Origin: Onchidella celtica
Lineage: Eukaryota > Mollusca > Gastropoda > Systellommatophora > Onchidiidae
Assembly: GCA_963931925.1 (NCBI GenBank)
Contig: OZ007567.1
Span: 85,925,677-85,989,676 of the forward strand
DNA length: 64,000 bases
Direction: 5' to 3'
How positions within the stretch are numbered: the stretch's first letter is position 1; each line of letters starts with the position of its first letter. The position numbers and the translations under genes were made by a program. Below, piece by piece: positions 48,024 through 59,932 of this stretch. Below the pieces are notes generated by a model that saw only the letters and a list, made by a program, of their open reading frames with translations, was not told the origin of the DNA and ran no database searches.

Positions 48024-48394
48024 GCCTTTGTTGTTGTTTTCAACGAATCATTCCGACTAGCACTATTTCAGACCAATATGATCATCAAAATAATGACTTG
48101 AGTTCGGCCAGCTTTCAGTGGCTGAGTATTTTATCAAAGCCTTTAAAGCTAATATAGCTAACTTACACAGTTACCTTTTATAACACAATAATGTATCCAA
48201 TTAACCCAACACTCATTCAAATGGGAAACTATTATAATAGATGGCCCTGAGAATTCCAGTTATAAGGGATCACAGTGTTCAGCAAGGAAGGCCCAAAACT
48301 ATGTTCATCTGTCGGCCTACATTTAAACATGATTAACAGAGCTCTATATCTCAAAATGTTCTTGTAACAAACAATGATATCTAATAACATAATT

Positions 48395-48425
<31 letters not shown>
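48395..48425. repeat. AAT microsatellite
   Basis: About ten TAA units in a short tract. Confidence 0.8.
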
Positions 48426-48799
48426 TAAAATGGACACAGCGCTAACTGTTCTCAAGAGTTCTTTTCAAAAAGAAATATTTATCTCTAAAAGTTCTCTTAA
48501 CAAAGAAGAAAAAGAAGAAGGAAAAAAAGTAGAAGGATAAAATGTTAACAATTTTCAGTAGTTCTTGATGAAAAGAAAGAAAAGGAGATAATGTAACAGT
48601 AAGTTAAATGAAAACCACCACAAATATGTCTCAAAAAGTATAAACAGTTTAGGAAAACTGAGCACAAGTGGGTTTGAAAGTTAGCGATGCTCTTAAGGTA
48701 TCACTGACTCTTTGCTATCTTCAGATCAACTAGAAGCCTACGGTAAAAATTTTAACCAAAAAAAAAACAACAAATCCCATAACCTTCCTAGAGTGTTTT

Positions 48800-48900
48800 C
48801 TACTCAAAGAAGAAAAGACACAATATGGCAAAAAGAAAAAGTTATATTAGCAAAGCCTGGCATAAGAAATAATACAGATACACTATAATAATATACAAGA
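48800..48900. mobile_element. Family V element, left arm only
   Basis: ATATGGCAAAAAGAAAAAGTT, then AGCAAAGCCTGGCATAAGAA and ATACAGATACACTATAATAA, follow the family V arm order seen at 62965-63035. Confidence 0.5.
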
Positions 48901-48998
48901 TTTTCATTTTACCTCATTTTGTTTGCCTCAAACGTTGCTGCAACCTCACAGATTTTCTGAAGTGTTTATAACATTTCGTCAAAGAGGAAGACTGACTA

Positions 48999-49179
48999 AA
49001 GCTGGGTTCTCATGTATACGGAAGAGGAAAAAGCAACGGAAACGTCCAAGAGCGTTCAATTAGTGAAATAGAAAGAATGTTTCCGCACGCCGTTTCCATA
49101 CACATGGAAACACTCATTCATTTTATTATATGAGGGACTTTTTTGCCGTTTCCTTTTCTGTACACACAAAAACCCAGCG
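48999..49179. mobile_element. Foldback MITE family F, copy 2
   Basis: AAGCTGGGTTCTCATGTATAC opens and TACACACAAAAACCCAGC closes. GTGTTTCCGCACGCCGTTTCC lies in the centre. Same architecture as the 30752 copy, with diverged ends. Confidence 0.65.
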
Positions 49180-49865
49180 TGAGGCCTATAACTATCTCTT
49201 TTCAGAGATTATATGAACTAGGGGGAAGAAAACATAGGACATTTTGGGATTTGAGAAGGGGAGGGGGGGTGGTGGGGTGGGATTCACACCCTATTTGCAA
49301 CGATGGTACCTCATGCCAAAGTCGAACTGCGCAGAACAAGCTGTATGTCCATCCAGACTGTAAATTTGTGTTCCGCTACAAACATGAACAGTAAATGCCC
49401 ACAGCCTAGCGTGAAGTGCTTAAAAGAAAAGCATTTCTTACAACACAGGTCATAAAGTGGCTGAGAGATTCATCTCCTCCGTCATTCCTCCTCTTCGGAT
49501 AAGCCAAGGAAATGGATGAGACACCTCCAGTGTTCAAAGAGAAGAAGGATGCCCATATTTCCATCGGCATGGACACGACACTGTGATGTGATTATGCAAA
49601 CTGCCAAGGCTATGGTATTGTTGTCTTTTAGTAGCAAATAATGATCGATGGGGCCTTCTGAAGGGGTGGCGCCTTGGAGCGTAATACAATCACATTTTTC
49701 GCTCCAGTCCTGTCCCCCCACCCCCTCCCCACCTCCTAACCCTCACTCTCTTCCTATGGAGGGGATCTCTTCTGAGAATTTTGAGAAAAAATCTCATAAT
49801 TATTATCAGAAAACACGTTGTAGATTTGTTACTGTTGTTCACAGCAATAAGAATAACGTTGGCAC
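49180..49865. other. No gene seen
   Basis: Mixed sequence with a C-rich stretch at 49715-49735. No recognised frame. Confidence 0.4.
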
Positions 49866-50054
49866 AGCGTGTTTTTATGTGTACAGAAGCGGACACGCAA
49901 CGCAAACATCAAAAGTCCATCAAGTAGTGAAAAGAAAGAGGGTTTGCACGTGTACACAAACGGCATTTCCGTACACATGAAATCATTCTTTTCTAATTTC
50001 ACTGCGTGAAGGGTTTTTGACGTTTCTGTTTCCGCAGACACGAAAACACGGCTT
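49866..50054. mobile_element. Foldback MITE family F, copy 3
   Basis: AGCGTGTTTTTATGTGTACAG opens and CACGAAAACACGGCTT closes. CATCAAGTAGTGAAAAGAAAG and TTTCACTGCGTGAAGGG are the mirrored inner parts. It abuts the next copy directly. Confidence 0.65.
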
Positions 50055-50222
50055 CAAGCTGGGTTTTCATGTATACGACAACGGCAACGGTTCTTCAAGT
50101 AGTGAAAAGAAAGAGTGTTTCCAAGTGCACAGGAACGGCATTTCCGTACACATGAAGACATTCCTTCTATTTCGAAAGGTTTTTGGTGTTTCCATTTCCG
50201 TTTCCGTACACATGAAAACGCT
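50055..50222. mobile_element. Foldback MITE family F, copy 4, abutting copy 3
   Basis: AAGCTGGGTTTTCATGTATAC opens and TTTCCGTACACATGAAAACG closes. TTCAAGTAGTGAAAAGAAAG and CATTTCCGTACACATGAAGA lie inside. It follows copy 3 with no spacer. Confidence 0.6.
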
Positions 50223-51171
50223 TCGTTCATACAGCTTTGCAAAGAAGAGAAAGAACCAGGTACTGCCGGATCCACTAGGGCGAGAATTCCAACAAGAACC
50301 TCCCGAGGAATATTAAGCTTTGCGTACAAATCATATTTCAAAGCACTCGATTTCCTGTCTCTGCCTTGAAATCCAAATACTGGCTTAGTGAAATATATCG
50401 ATAAGATAACACCTTATCAATAAAACAGAAACTGCCGACATTTCCTGGAGATTGTTTTTGAGAAAGGTACGGGTCTTATCACGGTGGTATCCGTGTGTTC
50501 TAACCAGAGAAATCACATTTACAAACCACATCGAACTAAAACAAAACTGAATAATTCAAGTTTGCCCTGTAAAATAAAAGACATACGTTTGAAAAATTGA
50601 GATAAATTGCCTAAATCAATGTGGCCAACTGCTTTTGGCCACGGTAGTGTTCATGTCAAGGGCGTTCATAAGAGCGAAAAGGAAATCCTTTAAAGCGGGC
50701 GCTGGTGCTATGCGGCCACTGCGTATGAGAAAACAAACTCAAGACCACCTAGAAAATATAAATAAATACAAAGCCCTGGCCTTGTCATGGCGTGACTAGC
50801 ACCACTTTCAGGACAGAAGCAGTTAGCAGAAACTAACTACATCAACGGTCCTTATCGTGTAACATTGGCGCCACTTTCCCCTGGCGTTGTTTCCGTTGAT
50901 TTTATTGGAACTCCCAGAAGTTGCCAAGTTGGAGAATAAAAATAAAATTATTTTATTCATTTGCTCACCACGCACTTTTGTGGCACACGTGCAAAAACAG
51001 CAACAACAAACAAATAAACGGAAATGAACAAGAACTTAAATAACAAGTTTATAGTGAATTCAGAACCAGTTTAAGATTATCATCTGGCAAATGTTAACAA
51101 AAAAAAACAACACAAAAAAACTTTTCGACACGCAGATTTTCCTGCCACCTATGAGGGGGAAGGAGGGGGTG
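50223..51171. other. No gene seen
   Basis: Mixed unique-looking sequence. Confidence 0.4.
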
Positions 51172-51172
51172 G

Positions 51173-51242
<70 letters not shown>

Positions 51243-51298
51243 AAGAGAGAGAGAGACAGACACTGAGGGAGGGAGAGAGAGAGAGAGAGAGAGAGAGG
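51172..51298. repeat. GA microsatellite
   Basis: GA units with AAAG interruptions over about 125 bases. A second, shorter pure GA tract lies at 51566-51597. Confidence 0.93.
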
Positions 51299-51562
51299 CT
51301 AGAAAAAAAGAATGTTTGTTTGATTTGCAACAAAATTCGGCGTGTGACAGTAGAAGTGTGACAACAGAATTGTTTGTCATCAATATATAATATATATTTT
51401 TTGTTGTGGTTTTTGCAGGATAATTATTGTTATTTTTCTTTCTTTAAACATGAGCATAAAAGTACGACCGTTGAACTTTGCTAGATCGAATATGTCATTA
51501 GCACGACGAGAGAGAGATTTCTGTCCACAATTTAGGCTACAATAAACATGTATCAACCCAGT

Positions 51563-51597
<35 letters not shown>

Positions 51598-51598
<1 letters not shown>

Positions 51599-52566
51599 TG
51601 TGGAATGATAGATTAAAGATGAATCAATAGAAAGCAACCAGCAGAAAATTAATGTCTGAGATCTTACATTACGAAAAAAATCAGCCAATTGACATTAAGA
51701 GAAATCAAAGGTAATGGGGTGATATCAGACACAATCTTAATTGAGCGGATCATTTTTAATTGAACTTACATAAGGCGCTTTCGTCAAGGAGAAGACGTCA
51801 GAAAAAGTTCCTCTACATTCAGAAATTAAGCGCAAATAAATGGTTTCAGCACCAAAGACGAAGGCAAGCGACTGCGTAAAATAATGTGCACTTGAATCAA
51901 CTGGCATGTTTCTTTTCACTCAACGTACGCAACCGTCCATAAATATTTACAAGTCACACGTAATAAGCTCCCATAAACACACGTGTGTCTCATGTGAGTA
52001 CGCAACAAACCAAACATTAGGATGATTGTGTTGAAAAAAAATATGATGACGTAATAAGCAGGCCAGTGAACTTCGAAATATATTGCCGCATTGTTTTCTC
52101 CCGAATCCGCAACTTTGCCCAAGGGAAATAAAACAGGGCTGTATTCACTCAAATCCATCTCCAAGACTTAATTGGATCCCTACCTAATTGCACTGTTTGT
52201 TGTTGTTGTTGTTGTTGTTGTTATTATAGTTGTTTTTGCTGTTGTTATTACCAAACAATGTATAATTATGAAGAAATTCCTTCATCTGATTCGGGAACTG
52301 GTCTCTGTCATGTTCATTCACCGTGCTGAACGTTATCAGAAACATTTGAAACCAAAATCTTGCAGAAAAGATCGAATGTTAGGATTTAGAGTCAGAGGTA
52401 GAGATAGGGTTTAGAGATAGCGATTAAGCATAGGGGTTGACTGAAGACTGGAAGTCACCATACAGAAACCTTTCCTGTAGTGGATATGAAAAGTATGCTG
52501 TAGGCTGGGAATATTGGTCTGTTTCAGACTGTTGGCACAATAAGTCAAGTTTGAGCTCACCCCTGT
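51598..52566. other. No gene seen
   Basis: A TTG trinucleotide tract lies at 52198-52222. No recognised frame. Confidence 0.4.
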
Positions 52567-52745
52567 TTGGCATCAGTGTGCGAGGTCTCGCTTTCATCAG
52601 CTGACCCAAGATAGTTTTGACACGCCCGAACTGGTGAGACAGACTTGTCTGAGTCTCTCCAATTCCAGAGATCTCGTTTAACTCAACAGGTCACACCTGA
52701 CAGTAAAACCGTGACACAACAAGGCTTGGCTCAGCACATTTGAAG
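52567..52745 (+). mobile_element. tRNA-derived SINE, copy 2 (diverged)
   Basis: TTTGGCATCAGTGTGCGAGG lines up with TTTGGCTCAGTGGGCAAAG of copy 1. CAGCTGACCCAAGATAGTTTT, ATCTCGTTTAACTC, CAGGTCACACCTGACA and GGCTTGGCTCAG follow in order. Both pol III boxes are decayed. Confidence 0.55.
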
Positions 52746-53906
52746 TGTTGCGTTTTCTGGTATTTGGTTACTTCGAGTGTGTGATGACGCTCTGTTTGTG
52801 TATCATGTCTAACCACTGAAGAACTACCATAATTCGATGTTTCAAAGCCGAACATAAGGATGTCTTAGCACCCGAGACCTTCTCATTATAGATTTTCGCC
52901 ACTAATCGATGTGTGATGAGTGCCCGACATTCTCAAGGCCATTTTCACCAGAGTGCACGAGCTGAAAAGACGTGCGTGTAGTGTGTGTGTCTTTGCGCGC
53001 GCATGTGTGTGTAGTGTATGTGTATGTTTCTGTTTTTTAACTCTAAGCAAAAAAAACACAAAAAAACAAAGAAATGGCTGTGTTATTTCTCCTAACACAA
53101 TTTTTAACACCAGTTGTAACCGCAAAAACCTTTTCCACTCTAAGCGGACACCAGTGGATTCTCTGAGCTGGTTAGTGTGGGGTGTCTCATCAATGAAACT
53201 TAATGTCAGAACGACACTGTCAAGCAAGACGGCTAACTAAACATCGAAATGTGCCAGTCCGCGCCTTAGTTTGAGTGTAGAACAAACGATGCGTACATTT
53301 GATAGGGAGTAAATTAAAGCCTACAATTTTATCAGAGAGAAAACAGACGTTTGACATTTTCATGACTTTACTTGCTTGATATTTAATTTTTAATAATTTC
53401 AAACATGATCTCACCGTATCTGTGCCACCTGAACTGTGACGTGTTGTTTATCGAGTGGATTTTCTTATTTACTGAAAACAATCGGTCCTGTGGGATGTGA
53501 CCTGGTGAATGAGTCTGTGCAATGCATTATTCAGTGGGATGTTATGCAGCACCACAAACCCGCACCGATCGGGCAAACATTGCCTTTTGTTTTAGGTCAA
53601 TCGTTCTTTGGCGTTTGCCTGGAAGCTGCTGAGTGCAGTGTGACTGCACATAGAATTTTGATGCACTCTGAGAGAATTTGATGTTTGCTGCCCATTGGCC
53701 ATGTTGTATTGGGCAGTGGTTTCTTGGGATTGTCATAATATGAAAACACATGGTGAGAATGTGGTGTCAGAAACGGAAACTAACAGAACAAGGAGGAACG
53801 GGAGAGATTTTTTAGGGCATGAGAAAGATGAAACTCATACAATCTGGATATTGGAAGTGGGGCAGGGGATACCAAAACTGGACTTTCAATAAGATGATGA
53901 CTGATG
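52746..53906. other. No gene seen
   Basis: No exon or element end recognised. A short GTGTGT stretch lies at 52980-53030. Confidence 0.4.
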
Positions 53907-54004
53907 TTAGGGGGCTGTAGTATGTTTTACATTACAAGCTAAAGATGGTCAGTGAACACAGCTTAGTATTTTCTCTATTTCACGTTATAATTACTACGGT
54001 CCAA
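53907..54004 (-). mobile_element. Family Y MITE, copy 5 (reverse orientation)
   Basis: Read on the minus strand it opens GGACCGTAGTAATTATAACG, contains AAATAGAGAAAATACTAAGC, and closes ATACTACAGCCCCCTAA. It matches the 17645 and 28759 copies. Confidence 0.65.
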
Positions 54005-54434
54005 AAATAAAAGCCACCAAGAGGCAGCGTTCTAGCAGAAACTATGTCAAACATTGCACACACACACTCACTAATGCGTGACTCCATGTAAACCTGGTCT
54101 GTGTAAATTCTAAGTATTCCATTAAACGCTTTTGAAATTTTAACTGCCTGAATTGTTGTCGGAAATACAAAGCCAGGAGATATAGGAATGTTGCAGGGAA
54201 ACAGGCCCAACATTGTCAAAATCCACTGGTACAGGACGTCAGAGGTTTAAATGGGGAATAAATTCTTGAGCCGAGAAACATCGTGCTCGAAAGACAGCTG
54301 AGCTGCTGCACGGCACTTGGATGAATAGAATTTAAAGGCATCCAAATCTCTGAAATTTACATACGATTGCGACGTGGGATATAGTGAAGTTTAACAGGAA
54401 ACCGAATCATTCAGTGCTTACGGAGATTTAAGAT
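54005..54434. other. No gene seen
   Basis: No recognisable feature. Confidence 0.4.
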
Positions 54435-54850
<416 letters not shown>

Positions 54851-56489
54851 ACAATACGAAACAAACTAAGTGAACCTAATCATCACTTTGCCAAAAATAA
54901 AAGTTTCATGTTCTGAAATATCCCATTATACCACATGAAATATGTACCAACCATTTTCCTGAAACAAGTTCATACTACTGTGATAGATATGAGAGGAGAG
55001 CATCTGAAAATAACACAGAAACCGATATTCAATTAAAAATTTTCAATGAGTCTGTTTCAGGATAAGAGAAAGACACGACAACAAGTTAAGAAAACAAATC
55101 AATTATATTTATTCTCCAAGGCCAAAACAAGCCTGAATTCCTGCTCATCGCTACAACAATGAAAAACATAAAATGTAAATTTGCCATTATTCCCAGACGT
55201 TACATTTTACACCCGGAATTCACAATAGAAACATGAACTGTGTCAAACAAATAAAATGAAAACCTTTTTTTTTTTTTTATCTCCAACAAACTGAAACTTG
55301 ACAATGGAATTCGAATGCCCCAAATCCCAAAAAAGTTAATATTTGAGCGAAGATCACATTACGTATTCGAATGGATTTTTAAACAAAAGATACTTTGCAG
55401 TTTTCTCTCTCAAGTCACATCAGCCAAGCCACAGAGGAAATAGGAGTTGGGATAAAAATGGAGTATTTTTGTCTGAGCAAGTTAATATTCTGTAAAATGC
55501 AAGGGCAGCCTGCTTGGGCGGTAATATAGCAAGACCGTGTAGATACCATCTATGTGACGCAGACAGTTGCCAGGTCCCGCTCGAATCTCAGAGAATAAGA
55601 CTTTACGTTGTATTTCTATGTATCATGTGACTAGTTATATCATGTTCCCAGATTGGATTTTGCTTGCACATTGAACCTGTGGGGAAATTTTCAGGGTGAG
55701 ATAAGGGCCAGGATTTAGGCTTAACTAATTAACCATTCTAATGTTTTGTTGGGCGACATGGCCAAAGCAACCTTTTCTGAAATTGGCCTCCAATTGGGAA
55801 CAGAAATATTATTGTGAGTATTTTGGCCTCATAACTTAAATGGTCCCCTACTTTTAATTTTGTTTCTGAAGTTTTAACCGCGTGGCACTTGAGCAGAGAA
55901 GGTATTTGTCTAAAGAAACAATCTATTTAAGTATGAGCTGCGTGAAATCTTATGGGACAAATAGTGCCTTTCGCCAAGATGTTCTACACACACAAAAAAA
56001 AAAATGATGATCTTCAAACTAGATAAGGATAAAGAAAATATCAAATGGCCGGGGTGTTGTTTTTTTTGCTGAAAAGTCTGAGGGTTTGTGTTAGATTTAT
56101 GTGCTCTACAATCATTATAATGTACTCATTTCAAGTATGACGATAGAGCGAGAATGACAAAGTGAGTTTTAAAGTGTCAATATCATAATTAAAAATTACA
56201 AGACGTGTGTATTTCATAGAAAACACTGGACACGTTCTATAATAAAAATACCTGTTCACGCCAATTGAGTAGACAGTCATAATGTAAAGGATAGACAGTG
56301 AAAATGTGGCATTAGAAGTAACGGGGCAAGAATGAACTTGCCTGATTATTTTTGAGCGTATGAGTTAAGGAAGCTAATCATCAGGGCTGGAGTAACCATT
56401 AAGCAAAAAAACCCCAAAAAACCCACATCCTTATGGCATCAAGGGAAGGGGGTTTAGGGGGGGAGGGGAAGGGGCCACAACTGAAATGT
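54851..56489. other. No gene seen
   Basis: A long AT-rich stretch with almost no open frames and no repeats noticed. Confidence 0.4.
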
Positions 56490-56968
56490 TTCATTGCCGG
56501 ATTTACCGCGGACCACATGGTGCAAAATTGCAAATGGTGCAGCTAAACCAGGGTACACTAAGAGGGGGCCCCCACAATAAATGAAAAAAAAATGTATATG
56601 ACTCGTTTTTTTTTATCGTTCATTTTTTTTTTTATAGGGAACGGGATTTAATGACACAGTTACTATAATATTTAAATTTACCGATGACGTCATGGGACTT
56701 TCGAACTGTTCAACGCGGTGGTTAAGCGCGGTTGTCATGCACTTTGTAAGGACGATTCGAGGCACAAAGATCAACTGCACATGAAAAGTGTGTACAAAGT
56801 CGATAATTGTGCTTAACCGCCGCGTTGAACAGTTCGAATGTCCCATGACGTAAATCTAAATATAGTAACTGTGTCATTCAAACCCGTTCCCTATAGTTTG
56901 AATTACATAGGGGGCACCTAAATCTTTTAAGTGCTTAGGGCCTCTAAATGTCTTAATCCGGCCCCGTT
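56490..56968. mobile_element. Possible hAT-like element enclosing a long palindrome
   Basis: The left edge TTGCCGGATTTACCGCGG, then GGGGGCCCCC, and the right edge GGGGGCACC...TTAGGGCCTC...CTTAATCCGGCCC are rough inverted counterparts (CCGGATT / AATCCGG). CCGGATTAAG with GGGCCCC is a common terminal style of invertebrate hAT elements (recalled). No convincing 8-bp target duplication was found. Confidence 0.35.
56633..56895. mobile_element. Long inverted repeat with arms of about 115 bp
   Basis: TATAGGGAACGGGATTTAAT at 56633 is mirrored by CATTCAAACCCGTTCCCTATA ending at 56895. The arms continue through TGACACAGTTACTATA, ACGTCATGGGAC, TTCGAACTGTTCAACGCGG and GGTTAAGC. The loop is about 40-50 bp. 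The arms differ at only a few positions. Confidence 0.8.
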
Positions 56969-58145
56969 AATCATATAGACAATCACAATCGAGGACGGTA
57001 AACGTTTTTGTTTAATGTTCAAATTCTAAATTTCTGTGCCATCTTTCTGTAAAACAGACAGGTGAGCCACTGCTTGGAAGTGATGTACATTGTAATACGC
57101 AGCTGAGAAAGAAGCTAGTGGGCAGGTTTGTACGAGTATGTAAGCCGCTCTACGGAAGCAATATAGACGGCAGAAGGCTGTTTATAGTGTTGATTCCTTT
57201 CGCAGTATCTGACAAATGTTGGCTTCTGATTGGCCGAACGTTTGTTGTACGTGATTTTGAGAGCATTGCCCAACAGGCAAGCCGGTGTATCGGAATTCTT
57301 GCCATGACGTGTCCACTGCCGCCGGTAATTCAGCATAACGCTTGGTTTAACATTTTTAAGATTTTCGTTACTACACCATGTCTGGTGGCTTCGATCAATA
57401 CTTCAGCTGAGACACGGGCAGTAACCGCAACCTGGGGGTAGGGAAACTATGGCAGAAGCGGGGACAGAGACGGGGATAGTGGGGATAGAGGGTGAAGATG
57501 ATCGGGATTGTGTGATTTCCTATCATTACTCTGGTTATAGACAGTGCTTATTTGTAACTGGAGCTGCTCGGCTTTCATAGGTCGGGAGGAAAGGAAGAGG
57601 GTGGGGGGGGGGGGGGAGGGATGTTAGAAAATAACCCTCGTCCTTCGGCCCTGTCATCTTGATTCCACCAGTAAATATGGTTTATTGGACACCAGGACCG
57701 CGTCCTCGTTGACAACAGTGGAGAGACCAGAGAACGGAAGGTTTTTTTCTTGTGTGAGGAGAAAAATTAGCCCTGTCTGCTCGTTCGTTATTCACCATGA
57801 CAAAGTTTGCAGTCATTTACTTACATGATTATAGTAATTATTGGGGTGGGGGGGGGGGGGTTAAAGTACAGGAGAGACACATTTGAGAGACAAATACAGA
57901 GAAGGAAGAGAAAGGAAAGAAAAATAAGGATTATTTATAAGCTAACAGGTCAGACTAAATGTTTCAAGAATCTAAACGCACAATGGCATCCGACTGTGCC
58001 TAGCACTTTTAGAAAATTAACATATCAAGCTGACGTGCAAGTTTGGGGGCGCCGTGCGAGGAAAAACAGAAAGGGTTGGGAAGAACTAATATGCATGGTA
58101 TTTACATGCTACACATATAAGAAGACATTGTGTAGAGAACATTGA
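56969..58145. other. No gene seen
   Basis: G14 at 57603-57616 and G13 at 57848-57860. The frames at 57118-57441 and 57807-58145 resemble no family I know. Confidence 0.4.
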
Positions 58146-58359
58146 CAACTTTGAGTTGAGTTTGGAGAAAGCACATCGACACAGTAACGATCACAATGTG
58201 GTGGAAAAAAAACACGACGATATAAAGACTTTTAAAAGAAGGATAGGACAGAAGGAGACAATACCACAGGCGCCCACAATCCATCCACAGATTGACTTGT
58301 ACGCTGAAATGTACGGAGAAGGCAGAAGAAAGACGAGGGAAAGGATTGCTGACCCATAG
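58146..58359 (+). repeat. Dispersed repeat family X, copy 3, with a 67-residue open frame
   Basis: GAGTTTGGAGAAAGCACATCG, GGACAGAAGGAGACAATACC and GGCGCCCACAATCCATCCA match the copies at 10885 and 40006. Here the frame stays open as SLEKAHRH...DRRIGQKET-type sequence to a stop at 58359. The other copies carry stops in the same frame, so a decayed coding origin is possible but unproven. Confidence 0.5.
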
Positions 58360-59164
58360 ATGAAGAAGACAGTTCTCTATCTCTATTAATTTTAATAAAC
58401 AAAAAAATTCAAAAGAAAAAAAAAGAACGTGAAATACTAATTTTAGTATCAATGACACTGCTGATAACGAAAATAATGACAACGCAGATGGATATCTTGT
58501 TGACGTATACTTTGGTGGCTAAGATCGTTTTGTCAGTTTCCCTTATCTAGTTCCCGTAACTACAGAGGCAATAATAGACACAAGCTGTGCCGGCCACACG
58601 ATGGCACAACGTAGATTGATGAAGACAGAAAATGGTTGTGAGTTATGAGATGACACAAAAATGATGACAGGGAAAAAAAGAAGAAAAAAACACACGATGG
58701 AAACCAACAAGAAAATGAAAGAGCAGAATTCTGTCTCAGAAAAATGATTATCGCGATTATTCTAATATTGCCATGGCGGCTGTTGTTGGTTGGTTACATG
58801 GCTGTTGCTAAGAAACGCACGTAATTTAACTGTGGGTTTTTTCCCCTTGCGGTTGTCAGTGCTTATTCAATCGCCCTTTTCTTCTTATATTATTTGCGGC
58901 TGCCATTGGCTAGTCATCCCTTGGACTGGAATAGCTGGTGATAGCTTTTGTTGTTATTGTTGTTGTTGACGTCGGCATAGTTTACTGTGTTTAATTTTGT
59001 CAAGGTAACTACTTTGTTGGCCGGGAACAGTCCCTAGAGGGGAACCTGTTGTGTTGTTGTTGAAACTATTTTTGTTGTTGATGCTACCGCTGCGGCCGCG
59101 GTGGATGCTATTGTTTTAGTTGATTAGAGATTGTTTAGTAAGGAGATTGCCGGGTTAGGGCTAT
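58360..59164. other. No gene seen
   Basis: Short TTG/GTT-rich tracts at 58948-58970 and 59048-59080. Confidence 0.4.
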
Positions 59165-59332
59165 GGCGCACTGAGTCAAGACTGTTCTGAGTTAGTTTTG
59201 TCTCAGACTTAAACTTATTTTGAATGAACAGACGAGTCATATGTATTTCTGTCGTACCAGTGCGCAAAGTCCTGTTTAAGTCTCTAGGTCACATATTACA
59301 CTAAAACAGAGGCAAAGCCTACTCGACTCGAT
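59165..59332 (+). mobile_element. tRNA-derived SINE, copy 3 (most diverged)
   Basis: GAGTCAAGACTGTTCTGAGT aligns with the B-box region of copy 1. CTGTTTAAGTCTCTAGGTCAC, ACACTAAAACAGAGGCAAAGC and CTCGACTCG align with its 3' half. The middle is rearranged. Confidence 0.45.
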
Positions 59333-59639
59333 GAAGTAGGGCCGTGGATATCCACGTATATACAGAGGACGATTGGAAGAACAGCCATGTAATATGAGTT
59401 TGTCTTCTATTTATATTATCTATGCCACGATCTTTGACCTGTTACGTTTCACCATTATAATTTTAAGTTCAAATGACAATATACAATAATAATAGCAAAT
59501 GACAATGTAATTTCATGTATTTATGAAAAAGTTTGAATGATGAACAGATACCGGTATGCCACAACTGAATAGATTTGAAAACATAATTAATAATTATGTA
59601 CATATATAATTACAAAAGAAACATTTGTACAAATCCAGA

Positions 59640-59932
59640 TTCAGCAAATTTACCCCTGGGTAGGCGAAAGTTACTCTACTGGTAGGCCAGATTTACCCTC
59701 TGGTTTGACCAAATTTACCCTCTGGGTGAGCGAAATCCCTCCCCCCCCCCCCCCCCCAGGTAGACGAATTTACCTTGGGTAGATGAAATTTACCTTCTAG
59801 GTAGGCGAAATTTACCCATTGGGTAGGCAAAATTTACCCTCTTGGATGGGCGATATCTACCCTCTGGGCAGGTGAAATTTACCATCTGGGCAGGCCAAAT
59901 TTACTCTCTGGAAGTAAATTTCCCCCAGGCTG
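59640..59932 (+). repeat. Degenerate minisatellite of about 28 bp, roughly ten units
   Basis: AAATTTACCCTCTGGGTAGGCG and variants repeat from 59645 to 59930. A C17 run at 59741-59757 has expanded within one unit. Confidence 0.85.

Noticed and set aside
57118..57441. 107-residue plus-strand frame
   Set aside because: An equally open minus frame overlaps it and no family resemblance was found.
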